Below are positions 48,075 to 61,433 of a DNA stretch of 64,000 nucleotides, piece after piece. The stretch covers positions 1-64,000 of the forward strand of contig JAJKFJ010022873.1 in assembly GCA_027382625.1 (NCBI GenBank), given 5' to 3'. The number at the start of each line of letters is the position of its first letter. The stretch's first letter is position 1. The notes under the pieces are model-generated. The model was not told where the DNA came from. It saw only the letters and a program-made list of their open reading frames with translations, and did not search any database. This stretch comes from Tetmemena sp. SeJ-2015. Its lineage: Eukaryota > Ciliophora > Spirotrichea > Sporadotrichida > Oxytrichidae. Position numbers and translations under genes: made by a program.

Positions 48075-49316
48075 ATGAACAAAATCTTTAAAGTTTACTC
48101 AACTATTGTTCTCTTACACCATTTGGGATTAGTTGAAACACTTAGAGTACAATTGCTAAATAGAAAATAAAAAGAGTTCATTCAGTCATGAATTGCCAGT
48201 ATATTTGAGAACCAGAGCTACTACTTTGAAGTGAGAAATGGAAATTTCGATCTAATTAAAGAAAGATTAGAATATTATTTTAAATATGTTAAGAACTTTA
48301 CCTTTGTACTCAAAACTAGAAAGTCTGCATAACTTGCCCTCACTCTTGTTTACCAATTGAACAGTCTAATCCATTCTCAATTTTTCTCAACATTACAATA
48401 AAATCAAGATACCCTCGAAGAGAAGTAAATAATGTGCTCTATAAAAATTGAGTCTATAAAGGTCTTTGATCATTTGAATTCCTGTTTTGATATTTAATAT
48501 TAAAGAAATATAGTTAGTAAAGACGTCCTTCTTGTTGAAATAGAGAAGGAACATTTAAAATTACTTAGGCCAGATAAGGTAATTCTATAAGATATATCGC
48601 CAGTCTTGACTAATAAAGATTTCGCAGAATATTTGAATGTTACACATTTGGAGTTGAACAATTGTCGTATCATTAATTTTGTTAATGATTTTAAATTTTC
48701 AAAAAATAAAATATTGGAGCTCACCAATGATTCGGAAATTGTTTATAAGACTCAAAATTAAAGGCTTGAAAAAACAGAGATTCTCAAAATTACTAATTCA
48801 AAAGTTTTAGATATAACTAAACATTTTCCATGTCTTCAGGAAATATATCTTTTGCAACCATAACTGACTTAGAAATATGAATAGCTCTTTGGATCACCTG
48901 TCGATATAATAAGTCACAAGTTTCTAAGATATGTTAAATTGGAAACATATTTTGGAATTGACAACAAAAAATATTTGGCTACTTTATTCGAAAAAATTTC
49001 ACTCATTCCCAAGGCAGAAATTAAAATAGTTACTTATAACATAAGCTTAAAATCAATAATTAAGGAATTAAGAAAATACGATGCTGAATTCTGGCACATT
49101 ACTCACGAAAGCGTTAAATTAGAAAATGATTCTGGACATTTCAAAAATGGAGATATTTAGATTTATTATGAAAAAGATTCACTTAACTCAAGCATAAGTA
49201 GTGAAAATCCTATCAAAATAAGGCTTGTGACTTACTACTAATATTCTGGTCCTTACTCTGAAAGTATGAAGTTTAAGATAGCGCTATATAACTTAGGTAT
49301 CAAATCAGTGAAATGA
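48075..49316 (+). pseudogene. A-family, subtype b, open except one TGA at codon 39
   Basis: ATG 48075 to TGA 49314-49316 is in one frame (414 codons including the final stop), with a single internal TGA at 48189-48191 where paralog 58497 has AAG (FTQKKID). The rest is complete: LRR-like LNVTHLELNNCRI, HKFLRYVKLETYFG, then KNGDIQIYYEKD and SSENPIKIRLVTYY. The motif at the N-terminus is altered (KVYSTIVLLHHLGLVE). Everything after the TGA is well kept, which points to a recent lesion, readthrough or a sequencing error. A downstream Met start would lose the F-box-like motif. Confidence 0.7.
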
Positions 49317-49792
49317 ATAGTACAAAGCAAGAATGAGAAGATTTAATGAATGATCCCTAAAATTTAAATTATCAATATAATTATTTTAAAAAAAATTAAT
49401 TTTAAGTAGTCATTAAACTATTTCTATGAAGTTAATCTAGTTTCTAACTTATGATATTAGGCTCTGTACCTTATAAAGTAGTAAAAATTAGATTGATTTC
49501 ATAGTTATGAGTAGAATAATTCAATGATTGAGTGAATAAATTTAATTTTAATTTTATAAATTCGGATAAATATTTATCAGCATTTATCTCCTTCTCTGTC
49601 TATTTTTTATTATAAATTTGAAATTAAAGTAAATAATTAGAATTTAAAAATAGTACGAATGAAATTAAATAAATTGAAATTTTTAGAAATTAATTCTTGA
49701 AATTTCAATCCTATATATAGAAAATTAAGAGTATTTTGTTTCTAGACATTTTCATTTTATAATTATTTAATTTTATAATTATTATCTTAAAA

Positions 49793-50710
49793 ATGAAAAA
49801 TCAGCTCCACATCTGTCCGTCCATTTCAGTTCTCTCCTACTTATAATTTGAGAATTACTAAAGATTAATAACAATGAATAAGGAACAGAATGATTTGACT
49901 CTTAAGAAAATAAATCTTCTCTCCCAAAATAAGATAATTTGGAACATTAAAATCACAAATGAAAATTGTTGCCTCTTATAAAAATGCCTAAATTCATATA
50001 TTACTTCTGTCGACATCATAGCTTTTAATATATCAACTCCTGAATTGATAGAGAATGCTTTAGAAATGGTGTTTCATCTATTTTACTGAATTGAGACAAA
50101 TGGATTTGATTAGTCAATGAGGGATTAATTTGACAAAGAATAACTACCCTCTTAACTAAGTTTTCCTAAATTTGGAATCAATATTTAAGGACTGGAAGTA
50201 TTTAACCATTTAGAATCCTAATATTCAGTGAATTAAGATAACCCAAAGTTCCTTTTGACTAAAAACTAATTTCAACAAGTAATGCACTTTAAAATTGTTC
50301 ACCTCCTTGTCAAAGAATTCGGCTCGACCTTCAAATCCTTGAGAATTTAAAAGAATAAAGCGATAAATTTGTGATAATTTAGAACAAGGTGCTATATAAT
50401 TTTCTGCATGTGGATTAATTGACACTTATAAACAGTAAAATTCATTTTAAACATAAGAATCTTAGATTTTTAAAAAATAGAGTCCATGAACTCAAGGATG
50501 AATCTGACATATAAGCTTTCAACTACTTACTTTAATTTCCAAAAACCTAAGTACTAAATGTGAGAAATTCTTCTTTAAAAAGAGAGGCAGCTATTTAAGT
50601 AAGCTTAAGATCTTTGTGGATAACATATGTTTTTCCAAGAATTTAATTTAAACTGCTAATTTTAAACATTAAAGACAAATTTTAGTATAATAAATTAAAA
50701 TTTGGTAAAA
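49793..50710 (+). pseudogene. A-family, subtype a, disrupted and 3'-truncated
   Basis: It starts MKNQLHICPSISVLSYLQF. In-frame TGA codons stand at 50087-50089 and 50372-50374. After the second, matching text (HVDQLTLINSKIHFKHKN) continues in another frame to about 50700 and then stops matching 55487. The C-terminal third with the ENPIK-like motif is missing. The minus-strand open frame at 50225-50425 is a shadow. Confidence 0.65.
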
Positions 50711-50850
50711 AAAAAATATTAATGAAGACAATTAAATGATTTAAATTAATAGTCCAATAAATGAACTTTTGATTTTTATAAAATTAATATTTTTTGCATA
50801 AATTTTATTTGATGATTTGTTAATTGAATATTCAAGAATATCAACATTAT

Positions 50851-50889
50851 AAGTTTGCAAAAATGATTTTAGTTTATATAATTGCTAAA
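50851..50889 (+). promoter_or_regulatory. Conserved 5' flank of subtype c genes
   Basis: The 39 bases before the ATG, including TTTGCAAAAATGATTTTAG, recur almost unchanged before 61902 (61863-61901). It may be core promoter or 5' UTR, or simply recent duplication. No motif is recognised. Confidence 0.35.
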
Positions 50890-52149
50890 ATGAAAAAGAA
50901 TTTGCATATCTATCCTACTCTCATGGTATTTTCATATTTGGGGTTGAAATAATCATTAAGAGTCAAATATTTAAATAAGGATCAGAATTAATTTACTGGA
51001 AAAAAGATTAACCATATCTTCAAAAATATTAGCTACAACTTAGAAGTCAACTAAGAAAATTGTGAATTAATTAAATAATAAATCTTCTCCTATCTTGAAT
51101 ATGCTACAAATTTTATTTTCGTAATAAATTATCCCCATTCAATAAAACCAACCCTCACTGTAGCAAAGGTTTTAAACCAAATACTCTCTCTAAAACGATA
51201 AGCAGCGTAGCAACGAAATATTGAAGAGGGGTGTTACAAGAAACCAGAAAATGTTTTTGGTATTAAAATTGCCTCCATGGAGGTCTTCAATTATCTTGAT
51301 TAATTTAGATATTAACCATAAGAGAAAGCCTCACGAAAGAAAGATGAATTCTTAAACGAATTAAGACCTGACCAGATCATTTTGCAAAACATCAAATCTG
51401 AAAATGGATAATATTCCTTAATTGAGAATAGATTATTAGCAAGCTTTCTTGACGTCCCTCATTTAAAGTTAATCGATTGCGCAATAAAGGTTTAAGTAGA
51501 AGGGTTTAAAAGTTTCCCTAACAACAGAATTTTAGAGCTGAGAAATAATTCGCTAATAAAGCATGCATTTAATTTAACATTATTCGTGAAAACAGAAGTT
51601 CTCAAATCTGTTGACTCTTAAATCCTAAATGCAGCTTTAAACTTCCCTTCCCTACGCAAAGCTTATTTTATATAGACAAAATATAAACATGGTAGATCGG
51701 AAGTAATGTCTTTGGGTACAAACATATAAGTTGAAAACCACAAAAATCTAACTAAATTTTACACAGAGAGACTTAACTAAAGGACTTAGCCTGAATAATT
51801 ACTGTCTTTGATTAGGAAACTTAAATAAATGGCGAAGTTTAGAGTTAAATTAATGACCTCAGACATAAGAATAGAATTAATAGTAAAAGAATTCTTGAAG
51901 CAAGAACCTAAGTACTTGAAGATCACCTACGAAGTAGAAAAAGAATAAGACGAGGGGCTTTTTCATAATACAGTGATGCATATAGAGTTCTCAAAAGATA
52001 CTATAAAAGAAATCATAAGCAAGGAAAATCCTATTCATTTAAAATTCAAAAATTTCTACAAAGGATCTATTTATCCTAATCTTACCAAAATGTAAAAGCT
52101 AAGACTAGAATATGTCCAGTCTATTAACAAATAATTAATGAGTGATTGA
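50890..52149 (+). CDS. A-family protein, subtype c, intact
   Basis: 419 aa, ATG 50890 to TGA 52147-52149. N-terminus MKKNLHIYPTLMVFSYLGL, then RVKYLNKDQNQFTGKKI. LRR-like text lies near residues 190-230 (LDVPHLKLIDCAIKVQ; NNRILELRNNS) and later (LNFPSLRKAYFIQTK). The C-terminal part includes FLKQEPKYLKITYEVEK and SKENPIHLKFKNFY. It is most similar to 61902 over its whole length and its 5' flank. No IES or TGA lesion. No signal peptide or membrane segment. Role unknown; F-box/LRR-like by inference. Confidence 0.75.
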
Positions 52150-52651
52150 TTTCATACAATACAACATAATTTAATTTATAAAATTTAGAATTACTTTTTT
52201 CATATTTTTAAATTACAAATCTAATTTCTTATAGGGTTCTTCTGTGATTATATTTTTCATGTTATTTTATAGTTCATTATTATGTAGAGTATTTTCTTTG
52301 ATTCTTTCAAACTAAATTTAAAAGCTGACAAAGCAAACTGTATTTTTTATTTCTTTATTTATCTTTAATAAATGATTCAGCCTTTCGATTATAATTAATT
52401 CTCAAACATAATTTTAAGAAAAAGTACCTTGCAATTGATATTTACTTTTAAAATAGATTGCAATTTTAATGAATTTAATCCTCTATTTCTAATTAAATTG
52501 CAAATCGATTATTGATTATTCACAAAGGTCTTTAAAAGTATTGTTTTTAAATTTACATTTTTAGGTCAAGAACTTTTAGTAAAATTGCTTTAAAAATATT
52601 TAAATACTCAAGAGTAAATATTATTGGAAATCAAATATAATGAGCATATCT

Positions 52652-53660
52652 ATGAAGAGTTAACTGCACATATATCCCACAATTCTTTATTATTTAGGAT
52701 AAAAGGAATATCTTAAAATTAGATTACTAAATTAAGATCAAAACTAATTCATAAAAATGAAGTTAAGGCAATTGAATTTTGGCTTCAAATTTAATTTTAA
52801 AGTAAACTAAGAAAATGCAAACAATCTCGCAAAATATTTGAAATAATGCCTTGCTAGCATCTATCGATAATCTTTGTGTTGTATATTTTCTGAACGTCAA
52901 ACTAACTTTAGCAATTACATTTTACTTCTTTTATTTAAAAGTAGAATAGAAGAATAAAGAAAAAAGTGAATTATTGGATTACAATTTGAATTCGGAAAAT
53001 CAAGCCTACATTTCTTCAAGCAATATTTTAGGAATATAGATCAAAGGATTATATGTTTTTGAGACCTTAAATTTTTAAGTTGATTAAGGCATGGAGAATT
53101 TTCTCTAGATAAGAGTTTAATTTTAATTTCAAAAAGATCTTAATTAAAATTGCAAAAATTCCCTTTTGAATGAAATCTCGTTTGATGAAATAATCTAATA
53201 AAATACTATATTTTTGAATTTACAAATTTAATTTCTCACTTTCCATAGCTAAAGTGCTTATAACTAATGCAGTCATCCACCTTCTTGTCATAAGAATAAG
53301 ATTTAGAATTTAATATTTTATATTAATTCAATCTTAATCATCATTAAGAATCTACAGCTTTAATATTTATTCTAGTTTAAAAAATATCGCTCATAATCAC
53401 TGTTTAAATGCAAATTGCGTCTAATAAATCTATCCACACAAAATATAATTAAAGAATTGAAAAAGCTTTAACCTAATTTCTTATAGATTTCTTATGAAAA
53501 TGATTATATCAAGAATTTGATGGCAAATAAAGATGATAAATTTTAATGAAATATGAAAAAGATAACTCTTAAATAAGCATAAGTGAGGATAATACAATCA
53601 AAATTAAGATTATTAGCATCTTTAATTAAACAATCTCAAGATAGAGAAGAAGATTTATGT
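52652..53660 (+). pseudogene. A-family, subtype d, disrupted
   Basis: It starts MKSQLHIYPTILYYLGQKE. TGA at 52967-52969 ends the first frame. The homologous text resumes one base over (SELLDYNLNSENQAYISS) and runs to about 53550, then a further shift is needed for YEKDNSQISISEDNTIKIK, the family C-terminus, at about 53555-53620. Large parts of the LRR-like region have diverged. Its nearest relative is 60181. Confidence 0.6.
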
Positions 53661-53782
53661 AAAAAATGAAACTCTGGAAACTCTTCAACAAGAGGGATTT
53701 AAATATTTGCCAATTTTTAAAATAAAAAGCATCTTAATGGAGAGATAAAATTACCAACATCTATAATTAAATTTTAGAGAGC

Positions 53783-55020
53783 ATGAAAAAGGTATTACAC
53801 ATTTATTCCTCGTTGACTATATTATCATACCTTGGATTAGAAGAATCACTCCGGGTATCTTTAACAAATAGAGAATAAAATGAATTCATACTTAGAGGAT
53901 CCCTAGTCTATTTTAGAGCATAAGCTACTATATCGAAGTCACAAAAGGAAACTTCAAATTTATTCAATAGTCATTAGAAAAATATCTTAGATATGTTAAC
54001 AACTTCACTTTTGTTCTCAAAACAATCGGATCTGCAGAACTTGCCCTCAATCTTGTCTACCAATTAAAAAGCAGAATAAAAGCTTTAAAAGTACAATAAG
54101 AAAAAGAAGATGGCTTCGGTGAAAATTAAATAATGTGTTCTATCAAAATTGAATCTCAAAAAGTCTTTGAATATTTAAATTCCTATTTCAATATTTTCTA
54201 CTAAAGAGGCATAATTACGAAGGATGTATTGCCTTTTGAAAATGAATAGAGGCATTTAAAATTACTTAAACCAGATATGGTAATTTTATAAAATGTTTTT
54301 ACAACCTTGGATAATGAAGACTTTGCCGAATTATTAAATGTTACACATTTGCAGCTGATCGATTGCTAAATTATGAATATGATTATTGATTTCAATTTTT
54401 CAAAAATTGTAATTTTAGATTTAAATAATGATTCAGAAATATTTGATGAGGATGGTAATTAACTAACGTTTGAAAATACGCAGATTCTCAAAATTATTGA
54501 TTCTAAAATTGATGATATAGTTTCCTATTTCCCACGACTTCACTAAATATATCTTCTTCAAACCTACGGGTCCTGCGTATAAGGAAATATCTTTGGACAT
54601 CATCTCGATATTTTAAGCCACTAGTTTCTCAGATCAGTTAATCTAAAAATTTAAATTCCAATTAACAGCACGAGTAGTTTGGCATCTATATTTGAACCAA
54701 TTTCGCTAATTCACAAGGCTAAAATTTAATTATAAAATAGAAACTTAAGCATTGTATCAATAATTGAGGAATTGAAACTATTCAAAGCTGAATTCTTTAA
54801 GATTACTCATGAAAGTGTTGCTTTACTAAATAATCATGGATGTTGCAAAAGTGGAGATATTTAGATTTATTATAAAAAAGATTCTCTTACCAATAGCATA
54901 AGTCGAGAAAATCCAATAAAAATAAAGCTTGTGTGTTATCAAATGAACTGTAATCCATAATTAGAGAGGATATGGTTTAAGCAAATTTTAAAGAGCCTAG
55001 GAATATAAACAGTATAATGA
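53783..55020 (+). pseudogene. A-family, subtype b, one frameshift near 53907
   Basis: It starts MKKVLHIYSSLTILSYLGL. One base is missing in CTAGTCTATTTTAG (about 53907) relative to 58497. After it the frame is open for 370 codons to TGA 55018-55020: LNVTHLQLIDCQIMNM, ISKIDDIVSYFPRL, KSGDIQIYYKKDSL and SRENPIKIKLVCYQ. A single-base loss with an otherwise complete gene may be a sequencing error; as given it would make a truncated peptide of about 55 residues. Confidence 0.7.
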
Positions 55021-55486
55021 ACAAGAATGAGTAACTTCATTATTAAATTAACAATTAATTATACAATTAAAATTTCAATAAAATATATCAAATTATTTCT
55101 TAAATTTTATCTAATAACTTATCGAATGAAATATGGATCGGTGCTTACGAAGCCTGACAGTCAATATAAAATTTATTTAATTGTTCCAAATAAAATGAAT
55201 CACTTAATGAGTAATTAAATTTTATATTAGTTATATTTAAAAGGCGAATTTTTCCAAGATGGTACATAAACTATTTTATTGAATTAAAAAAATTATCAAA
55301 ATTTTAAAACAGCAAAAATTAAATTAACAATTTATAATCTTCGAATAAAGATATCTATTGCTTTCTTAGATATAGAAACTTATGAGTGTCTTGTTTCTAT
55401 TAATTGTAATTTATTCAAAATTATAAATATTTGGGACTATATTGGTTACAAATAAAAATTAATTTTATAATTTATATTTTAATAAA

Positions 55487-56716
55487 ATGAAAAAGCAGCT
55501 CCATATATATCCATCTATAATAGTGCTATCTTACTTAAAATTTAAGGATTATTAGAGACTTAGAACAATAAATAAAGAACAAAATGATTTCACTTAAAAG
55601 AAAATAAGTCTTCTCTGCAAAAATAAAATAAGCTGCAACATTTCAATCACAAAGCAAAATAGTTCTTATATTTTGAAATGCCTAAATTCCTATCTAACAT
55701 ATGTGGACACTATTACATTTAATATTGAAAATCCATTTTAAGTAAAAAGTAGCTTAGAAATGGCGTTTTATATATTCTGCTATATTTAAACAAACGGATT
55801 TGATGGATCAATTATAAATTCATCAGATAAAGAAAATACTTCATCCACTGAAGAATAAAATCTAAAATTTGGAATGAAAATTCAAGGCATGGAAGTATTT
55901 ACTTGTTTATTATCCTTCTACTCATTAAATGATCTGGACAATAAATTTATGTTATTAAAATGCTAATTTATATAATAAATGCTTATAATAAGAGCTCATG
56001 AGCTGGTTCAAGGATTTCACCTTCATCATATAATCTTAGAGGATTTAATTCATAAAAGCGAAAAATATGTCAATATTCAATTCAAAATGCTTGGTAATTT
56101 AATGAATGCTGAAAAATTAACACTTATAAATAGTAGAATTTATTTTTAGCATAGAGAAATTAGTCTTGTAAAAAATAGAGTACTTGAACTATAACATGGA
56201 TCAGACCTTAGAGCTTTCGAATATAAACTTGTGTTTCCTTAAACCGAAGTATTAAATTTAAAAAACTCAGAATTCTAAATTTTTTTCACTAAAATTATTG
56301 GACTGAGAAAATTTAATTACACACATACTGATAAAATCAATCCTGGTAAAATAGATTTTGGGAAAGCTATATTATTAACTAGTCTTGATAAATTTGAAGA
56401 AGTGTGCATTGATAGTAGAGAATAAGAAATTTCAAAAATAAGATTATATTAACTATTTTAAAAATTGAAATGTGTTCCAAAAGTTATGCTCAAACTCAAT
56501 TGCCAAGGTAATTACATAGACTTATATAATCATTGTGAATAAATTTTTGGACATGAAAAATAAAATATTGCAATATAAATATTTACTAAGAAAAGAAAAG
56601 GCTGGAAAAATTTTAATGTTGAGATTAATTATGAAAAAGATACCTCAAAGTGTGAATTATCTGACATCAATCCTATCAGAGTAAAGATAATATATCCAAG
56701 GTTATAATGGCCATGA
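55487..56716 (+). CDS. A-family protein, subtype a, intact
   Basis: 409 aa, ATG 55487 to TGA 56714-56716. N-terminus MKKQLHIYPSIIVLSYLKF, then RLRTINKEQNDFTQKKI. A Cys/Asn-rich middle follows. LRR-like segments: LMNAEKLTLINSRIYF, KNRVLELQHGSDLRAF, TEVLNLKNSEF. The C-terminus shows NYEKDTSKCELSDINPIRVKI. The closest relatives are 45360 and the broken 49793. There are no inserts. The start is supported by conservation of the MKKxLHIYPS head. Confidence 0.75.
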
Positions 56717-57199
56717 AATTTTTTAACAAATAAGATCATATTTTATTAATCAATTTGTTTAAATTTAACTTCATGATTTCATTTTTTATTTTAAAAACTC
56801 AAAAACTAGGTTATTTTCGAGAAAAAGAAGTGATAGTCTCTCAATTTATATTAATGTTTGGTCCTTTAATCAGTATAATAAATATAAGCAAGGATTAGAC
56901 CGTTAACTTAATGATTACTTAAATAAAAAGGAGCTTTAATAGAAGTAATTAAAAACAGAAGAAAAATGTAAAAAAATATTTTTTTGAAGCTTGCTTGAGT
57001 ATTTAGGGTTTGCTCTTAAGTAATAAATTCACATTTAAAATCTTCATTCTAAATTTATAAGTTGAATTAATCAAATGAGAAAAAATAATTATGTTTTTTT
57101 AAAGAGATAAAAACTTTATTCTCGATCTAATTTATTATTTATAGGTTATATAAATTTTGAACTATTTTCATTAGTTAGATTTTCTTATCTTTGAAAATG

Positions 57200-57881
57200 T
57201 GATATAACGAAAGGCAAATTTTAATGATTATTAGTAAAACTCTCGGTAATTTTCTGAATGTCAATAAATTAACACTTTTTAACAGTAAAATAAACTTTTG
57301 ATAACTTGATTTGATTATATGAAAATAGAGTACTTGAACTGATTGATATATCTGAAATAATGTCATATGTCAGTACTCAGGTATTTCCAAATATTTAATA
57401 AATTAATGCAAAAGATTCCAATGATAATAAACTTCTGCCTAATTTCCATGAGCTCACAAAAATTCAATTTAAAGAATCAAAACATAAATGATAGATTTTT
57501 CAATTCATTAAGTTCAAAGAAATATATATTGACCAAAGATAAATAATGGGGAAAAAACATATGCTATAGGACATTATTCAAAAATTTTAAAGAGTTCCTA
57601 AAATAATTCTGAAAGTCAATTGTGCTTGAGAAATTTTAGACTTAAAACTATTTTGTGAATACATTTTAGCTGGTAATCCTCTTAGCATTAAAATAGTTCA
57701 GTAGAGACTGTCTAAAACTAATCCAAACGAGATTAAGTCAATTCTTACGATATACGAAACAAATATAACACTGCATTATGTAGATAGTAATCTTTTAAAT
57801 GCTATTGATTAATTAAAGTATAGATTTAATCTTAGCAGTTTAAAAAAATTTTATGATTTTTTTAAAAAAAAATATTAATGA
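57200..57881 (+). pseudogene. A-family, subtype a, 3' fragment
   Basis: KTLGNFLNVNKLTLFNSKI at about 57230 matches 55487 (GNLMNAEKLTLINSRI). TGA codons and a frame change follow. From about 57530 IDQRQIMGKK ... RVPKIILKVNCA ... LHYVDSN runs in frame with one TGA and ends at TGA 57879-57881. No N-terminal half is present. Confidence 0.55.
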
Positions 57882-57920
57882 ATTGTTTATTAAATAAAGG
57901 TTTTTGGAAGAAAAAAACTT

Positions 57921-58043
57921 AAAGTAATGTTATATAGTAGAAGCATTAATCTTGATATCAAAGAAATTAAGGATATACTTATGACTTTAAGTTTTTACTT
58001 AAATAACTTTTGGATTTAATGGAGACTTTATGAATTATAATGA
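57921..58043 (+). pseudogene. A-family, subtype b, short C-terminal fragment
   Basis: KVMLYSRSINLDIKEIKDIL matches KIVTYNISLKSIIKELRKY of 48075. It runs about 40 codons to TGA 58041-58043. It lies just after a subtype a fragment, as if a deletion fused two genes. Confidence 0.45.
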
Positions 58044-58496
58044 AAGTTCTAATATTTTTTTAATGAATATAGATATCCAAATAATTAAAAAAAATAGCAT
58101 TAAATTTAAGAATAGACAATTTATGATTTAATAAATTGACTATAAATTCAATATTTCTACACTATTTATTAATTATTCGAAGAGCAAAATTTAAAATTCT
58201 TTTTCTTTGAATTAACGAGATAAGACAGCTAAATCTAAACAAAATAATTTTTAATCTCAATTCAGTTTTAAACTATTTTCTATTTTAATATAAACTTTAA
58301 TTAAATAAATTTGATAAAATAATAAAAGTAATATATATATAGAATTTTTTGAATAATCTATGTATAAACATTGAAAATATTAAAACAAAATTTAAGTAAA
58401 ACAAACCTATTTAAGTAAGTTTTAAATATTTAACTATTTTAAGAAATTTCTATTAAAGGAAATTAAATTTATTATATTTATCATTCACAATAAACC

Positions 58497-59675
58497 ATGA
58501 AAAAGGTTTTACATATTTACCCAACTCTCACAATCTTGTCTTATTTGGGTTTTGTAGAAACACATAGAGTACAATTACTAAATAGAGAGCAAAGGAAATT
58601 CACACAAAAGAAGATTGATATTCTATTTTAGAACTAAAGCTACTCTTTCTAAGTGAGAAAAGGAAACTTCCAAGTAATTCAACAGAAATTAGAAAACTTT
58701 CTTAGATATGTTAGCAACTTTACTTTGATACTTAAAACAAGAGGATCAGCATAAATTGCCCTAGAACTTTTATACCAACTAAATAGCTTTACTTAAACTT
58801 AAAATCTCTTAACATCTTAAGTAAATAATCTAAATTAGAAAAAGATAATATGCTCTATAAAAATTGAGTCTGAAAAAGTCTTTGACCATTTAAATTCCTG
58901 TTTTAATGTTTTGTTTCAAAGAAAAATAGTAACAAAAAATATTTTTCCTATGTAAAATGAAAAGAAATAGTTAGAATTACTTCAGCCAGATAAGATAATC
59001 TTACAAAATATATTTACTACCTTGGATAATAAAGACTTTGCAAAATTTTTGAATGTGACACATCTTCAACTAAATAATTGCTAAATTATGAATATGGTTA
59101 TTGATTTCAAATTTTCAAAAAATAAAGTACTGGAGCTAAAAAATGATTCAGAATTTGTTGACTAATTTGGTGATTAAATGCTTAAAGAGACTAATGTTCT
59201 TAAAGTTTATAACTCAAATATTGTAGATCTAACTTTCTATTTCCCAAGACTTTAGAAATTACATCTTATTTAAACTGAAGGTGTTTTGACTTAAGAAGGG
59301 TTCTTAGGGTCATTTCTACAAATTAGAAGGCACTAGTTCTTTCGTAAAATTTATATAGAAATACAAGTTAGAATAAGCAACATAGAATATTTGGCTAGTT
59401 TATTATCCAATATTTATCAAATTTCGAAGGCATAAATTAAAATACTTACCTTCAATATTAGCAAAGAAGAAATTATTTAAGAATTTCAAAAATATGAATA
59501 TAATTTCTTGGAAATTACGCATGAAAGAATATTTTTACCAAGTAATTCTTAAAAGTTCAAAGATGGAGACATATAAATATAATATGAAAAATATTCACAT
59601 TACTTTAGGATAAGTAAAGAAAACCCTATAAAGCTTAAACTAATAAATTACTTCAATGATGGAATAGAGGATTGA
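58497..59675 (+). CDS. A-family protein, subtype b, intact
   Basis: 392 aa, ATG 58497 to TGA 59673-59675. It has the clearest form of the family head: MKKVLHIYPTLTILSYLGF, then HRVQLLNREQRKFTQKKI. LRR-like segments: FLNVTHLQLNNCQIMNM, KNKVLELKNDSEFVD, TNVLKVYNSNIVDL, FPRLQKLHLIQTEG. The C-terminal half has YNFLEITHERIFLPSN, KDGDIQIQYEKY and SKENPIKLKLINYF. It serves as the reference for judging the lesions in 48075 and 53783. Cytosolic or nuclear; no export signal. SCF-type adaptor role is inference only. Confidence 0.75.
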
Positions 59676-60180
59676 ACGTAAAACAAACAATCAAGTACTT
59701 TTGGTATTGACAAGTATAATGCATTATAGCAATCTATTGGAGGGAAGTTTTACTTGATTAAGAATACAAATCTTTGTTTTACTTGCCAATTCTTTGCACA
59801 AATATATTTCTTTATAAAGAATTAAATAATAAAAAAGGAGAAAATTAAGAGTGAAAAATAAAACTATTAAATTAACAATTCGCATTTATCTTAAAGATTT
59901 AGTGATTTTTTAAATATTGATTTAAATTATAATAATGAAACAAGTATTTTAATAAAATTTTAATAAAATAATTGCAAACACAATAAAAATAGCGATGAAA
60001 TAATCAAATTCAATTTTTACAGGTAAAGTGGCAAATTATTTACCAATAGAGTCAAGATGATTTATTATAAAAGTTTTTTTTTTTAAAAAATACGATATTG
60101 TTCATTTGTAAAACTTTGAATATTCGAGAATCAACATTTAATGGTGATATTTTTATAAAAATTATAAAATTATTATTTCT

Positions 60181-61433
60181 ATGAAGAATCATTTGCAAAT
60201 TTATTCCACTTTAACAGTTCTTTCGTATTTAGGGTAGCAGGGATCTCTGAAAATGAGATTACTAAATATAGATCATAACCAATTCACTTAAAAGAAGTTA
60301 AGGCTTTTAAATTTCGACATTAAATTCAAAATTGAAGTTAGATAAGAAAATGCTGATTAAATAGCAAAATCTTTGAAATCTTGTCTCACTTTTATTGATC
60401 GGATAATTTTTATTATAGAAGACTCTCTCTACATCAAACAAACTTTAGGAATCATATTTTACATTTCCTATTTAAGGAAGAATTCATCGCTACTAGATTA
60501 GAATCTAGATTCTGAAAATCAAATTTGAAATACTTTGAGTAATATTTTAGGACTGAAGATCTATGGATTAGATGTTTTGAGACGCTAGATTTTGATATCG
60601 ATAGAGGTCTTGTGAATTTCCTCTACGATAAGAGTTAATTTTCATTTCAAGAAGATCTTAATGATGAAATTGCATATTCCTTACTGAATGGCATCTAGTT
60701 TGATGAAATAATCTTAGAAAACATAAAACGAGAAAATAACAAATATGTGATTTGCGAAGGAGAAGCTCTCGATAAATTTATGAATGTGACTTATTTAACA
60801 ATCAGAGATTGCTAAATATAATTCAAGATTGATTCAAATTTTTGTAAAAATAAAGTGCTAGAACTATGTGACAGAACAGAAATTCATGGATTTATGTTCG
60901 CTCATTTATTTTCTTCAACTGAAATAGTTAGAGTATGCAACTCTGATTTTTATTAACTAGTCTCTAAGTTTTAAAGACTTAAAAAATTTGAATTCATTGA
61001 ATAAGAAGAAGGCAGTTCTAAGGGATTGGATTTCGGGTTTATTTAAGATTAAAAACTGCTGGAATAATTTGAAGATATCTATATAGATAAAAGAAAAAGC
61101 CAAGGAGACTTAAATGCACTTGATTATTACGTTTCAACTCTTAATTATTGTCCCAAAGTAGTTCTAAAACTCAAATGCTCCGATCACATTTATGATAGAG
61201 AAAGTTATTGCAAAAATACTTTGGTAAAAAACAAAACATATATCGTTGTCTAGAAAAAGGTAGCATGTTATGTAAGCTAATTTAAAAGACTCCACCATGA
61301 GATTCATTACGAGAGAGACACTTCTTAAGCACCATTATCTAAATCTAATCCTATTAAAGTCACTATTATATAGAATCTAGCCAATTTGTCACCAGGATAA
61401 AGAAAATGTCTCTTCAATTATATCTAAAAATGA
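60181..61433 (+). pseudogene. A-family, subtype d, one TGA and one frameshift
   Basis: It starts MKNHLQIYSTLTVLSYLGQ. TGA at 60526-60528 and loss of one T in the run at about 60575 break an otherwise complete gene. Before and after them it matches 52652 (NILGLKIYGLDVL) and then reads in one frame to TGA 61431-61433: FMNVTYLTIRDCQIQF, PKVVLKLKCSDHI, EIHYERDTSQAPLSKS and NPIKVTIIQ. The T-run lesion is of the kind made by sequencing error; the TGA is less easily explained. Confidence 0.7.

Noticed and set aside
48189..48191. TGA as recoded amino acid
   Set aside because: TGA ends the intact paralogs, and internal TGA codons coincide with other signs of decay in most copies.
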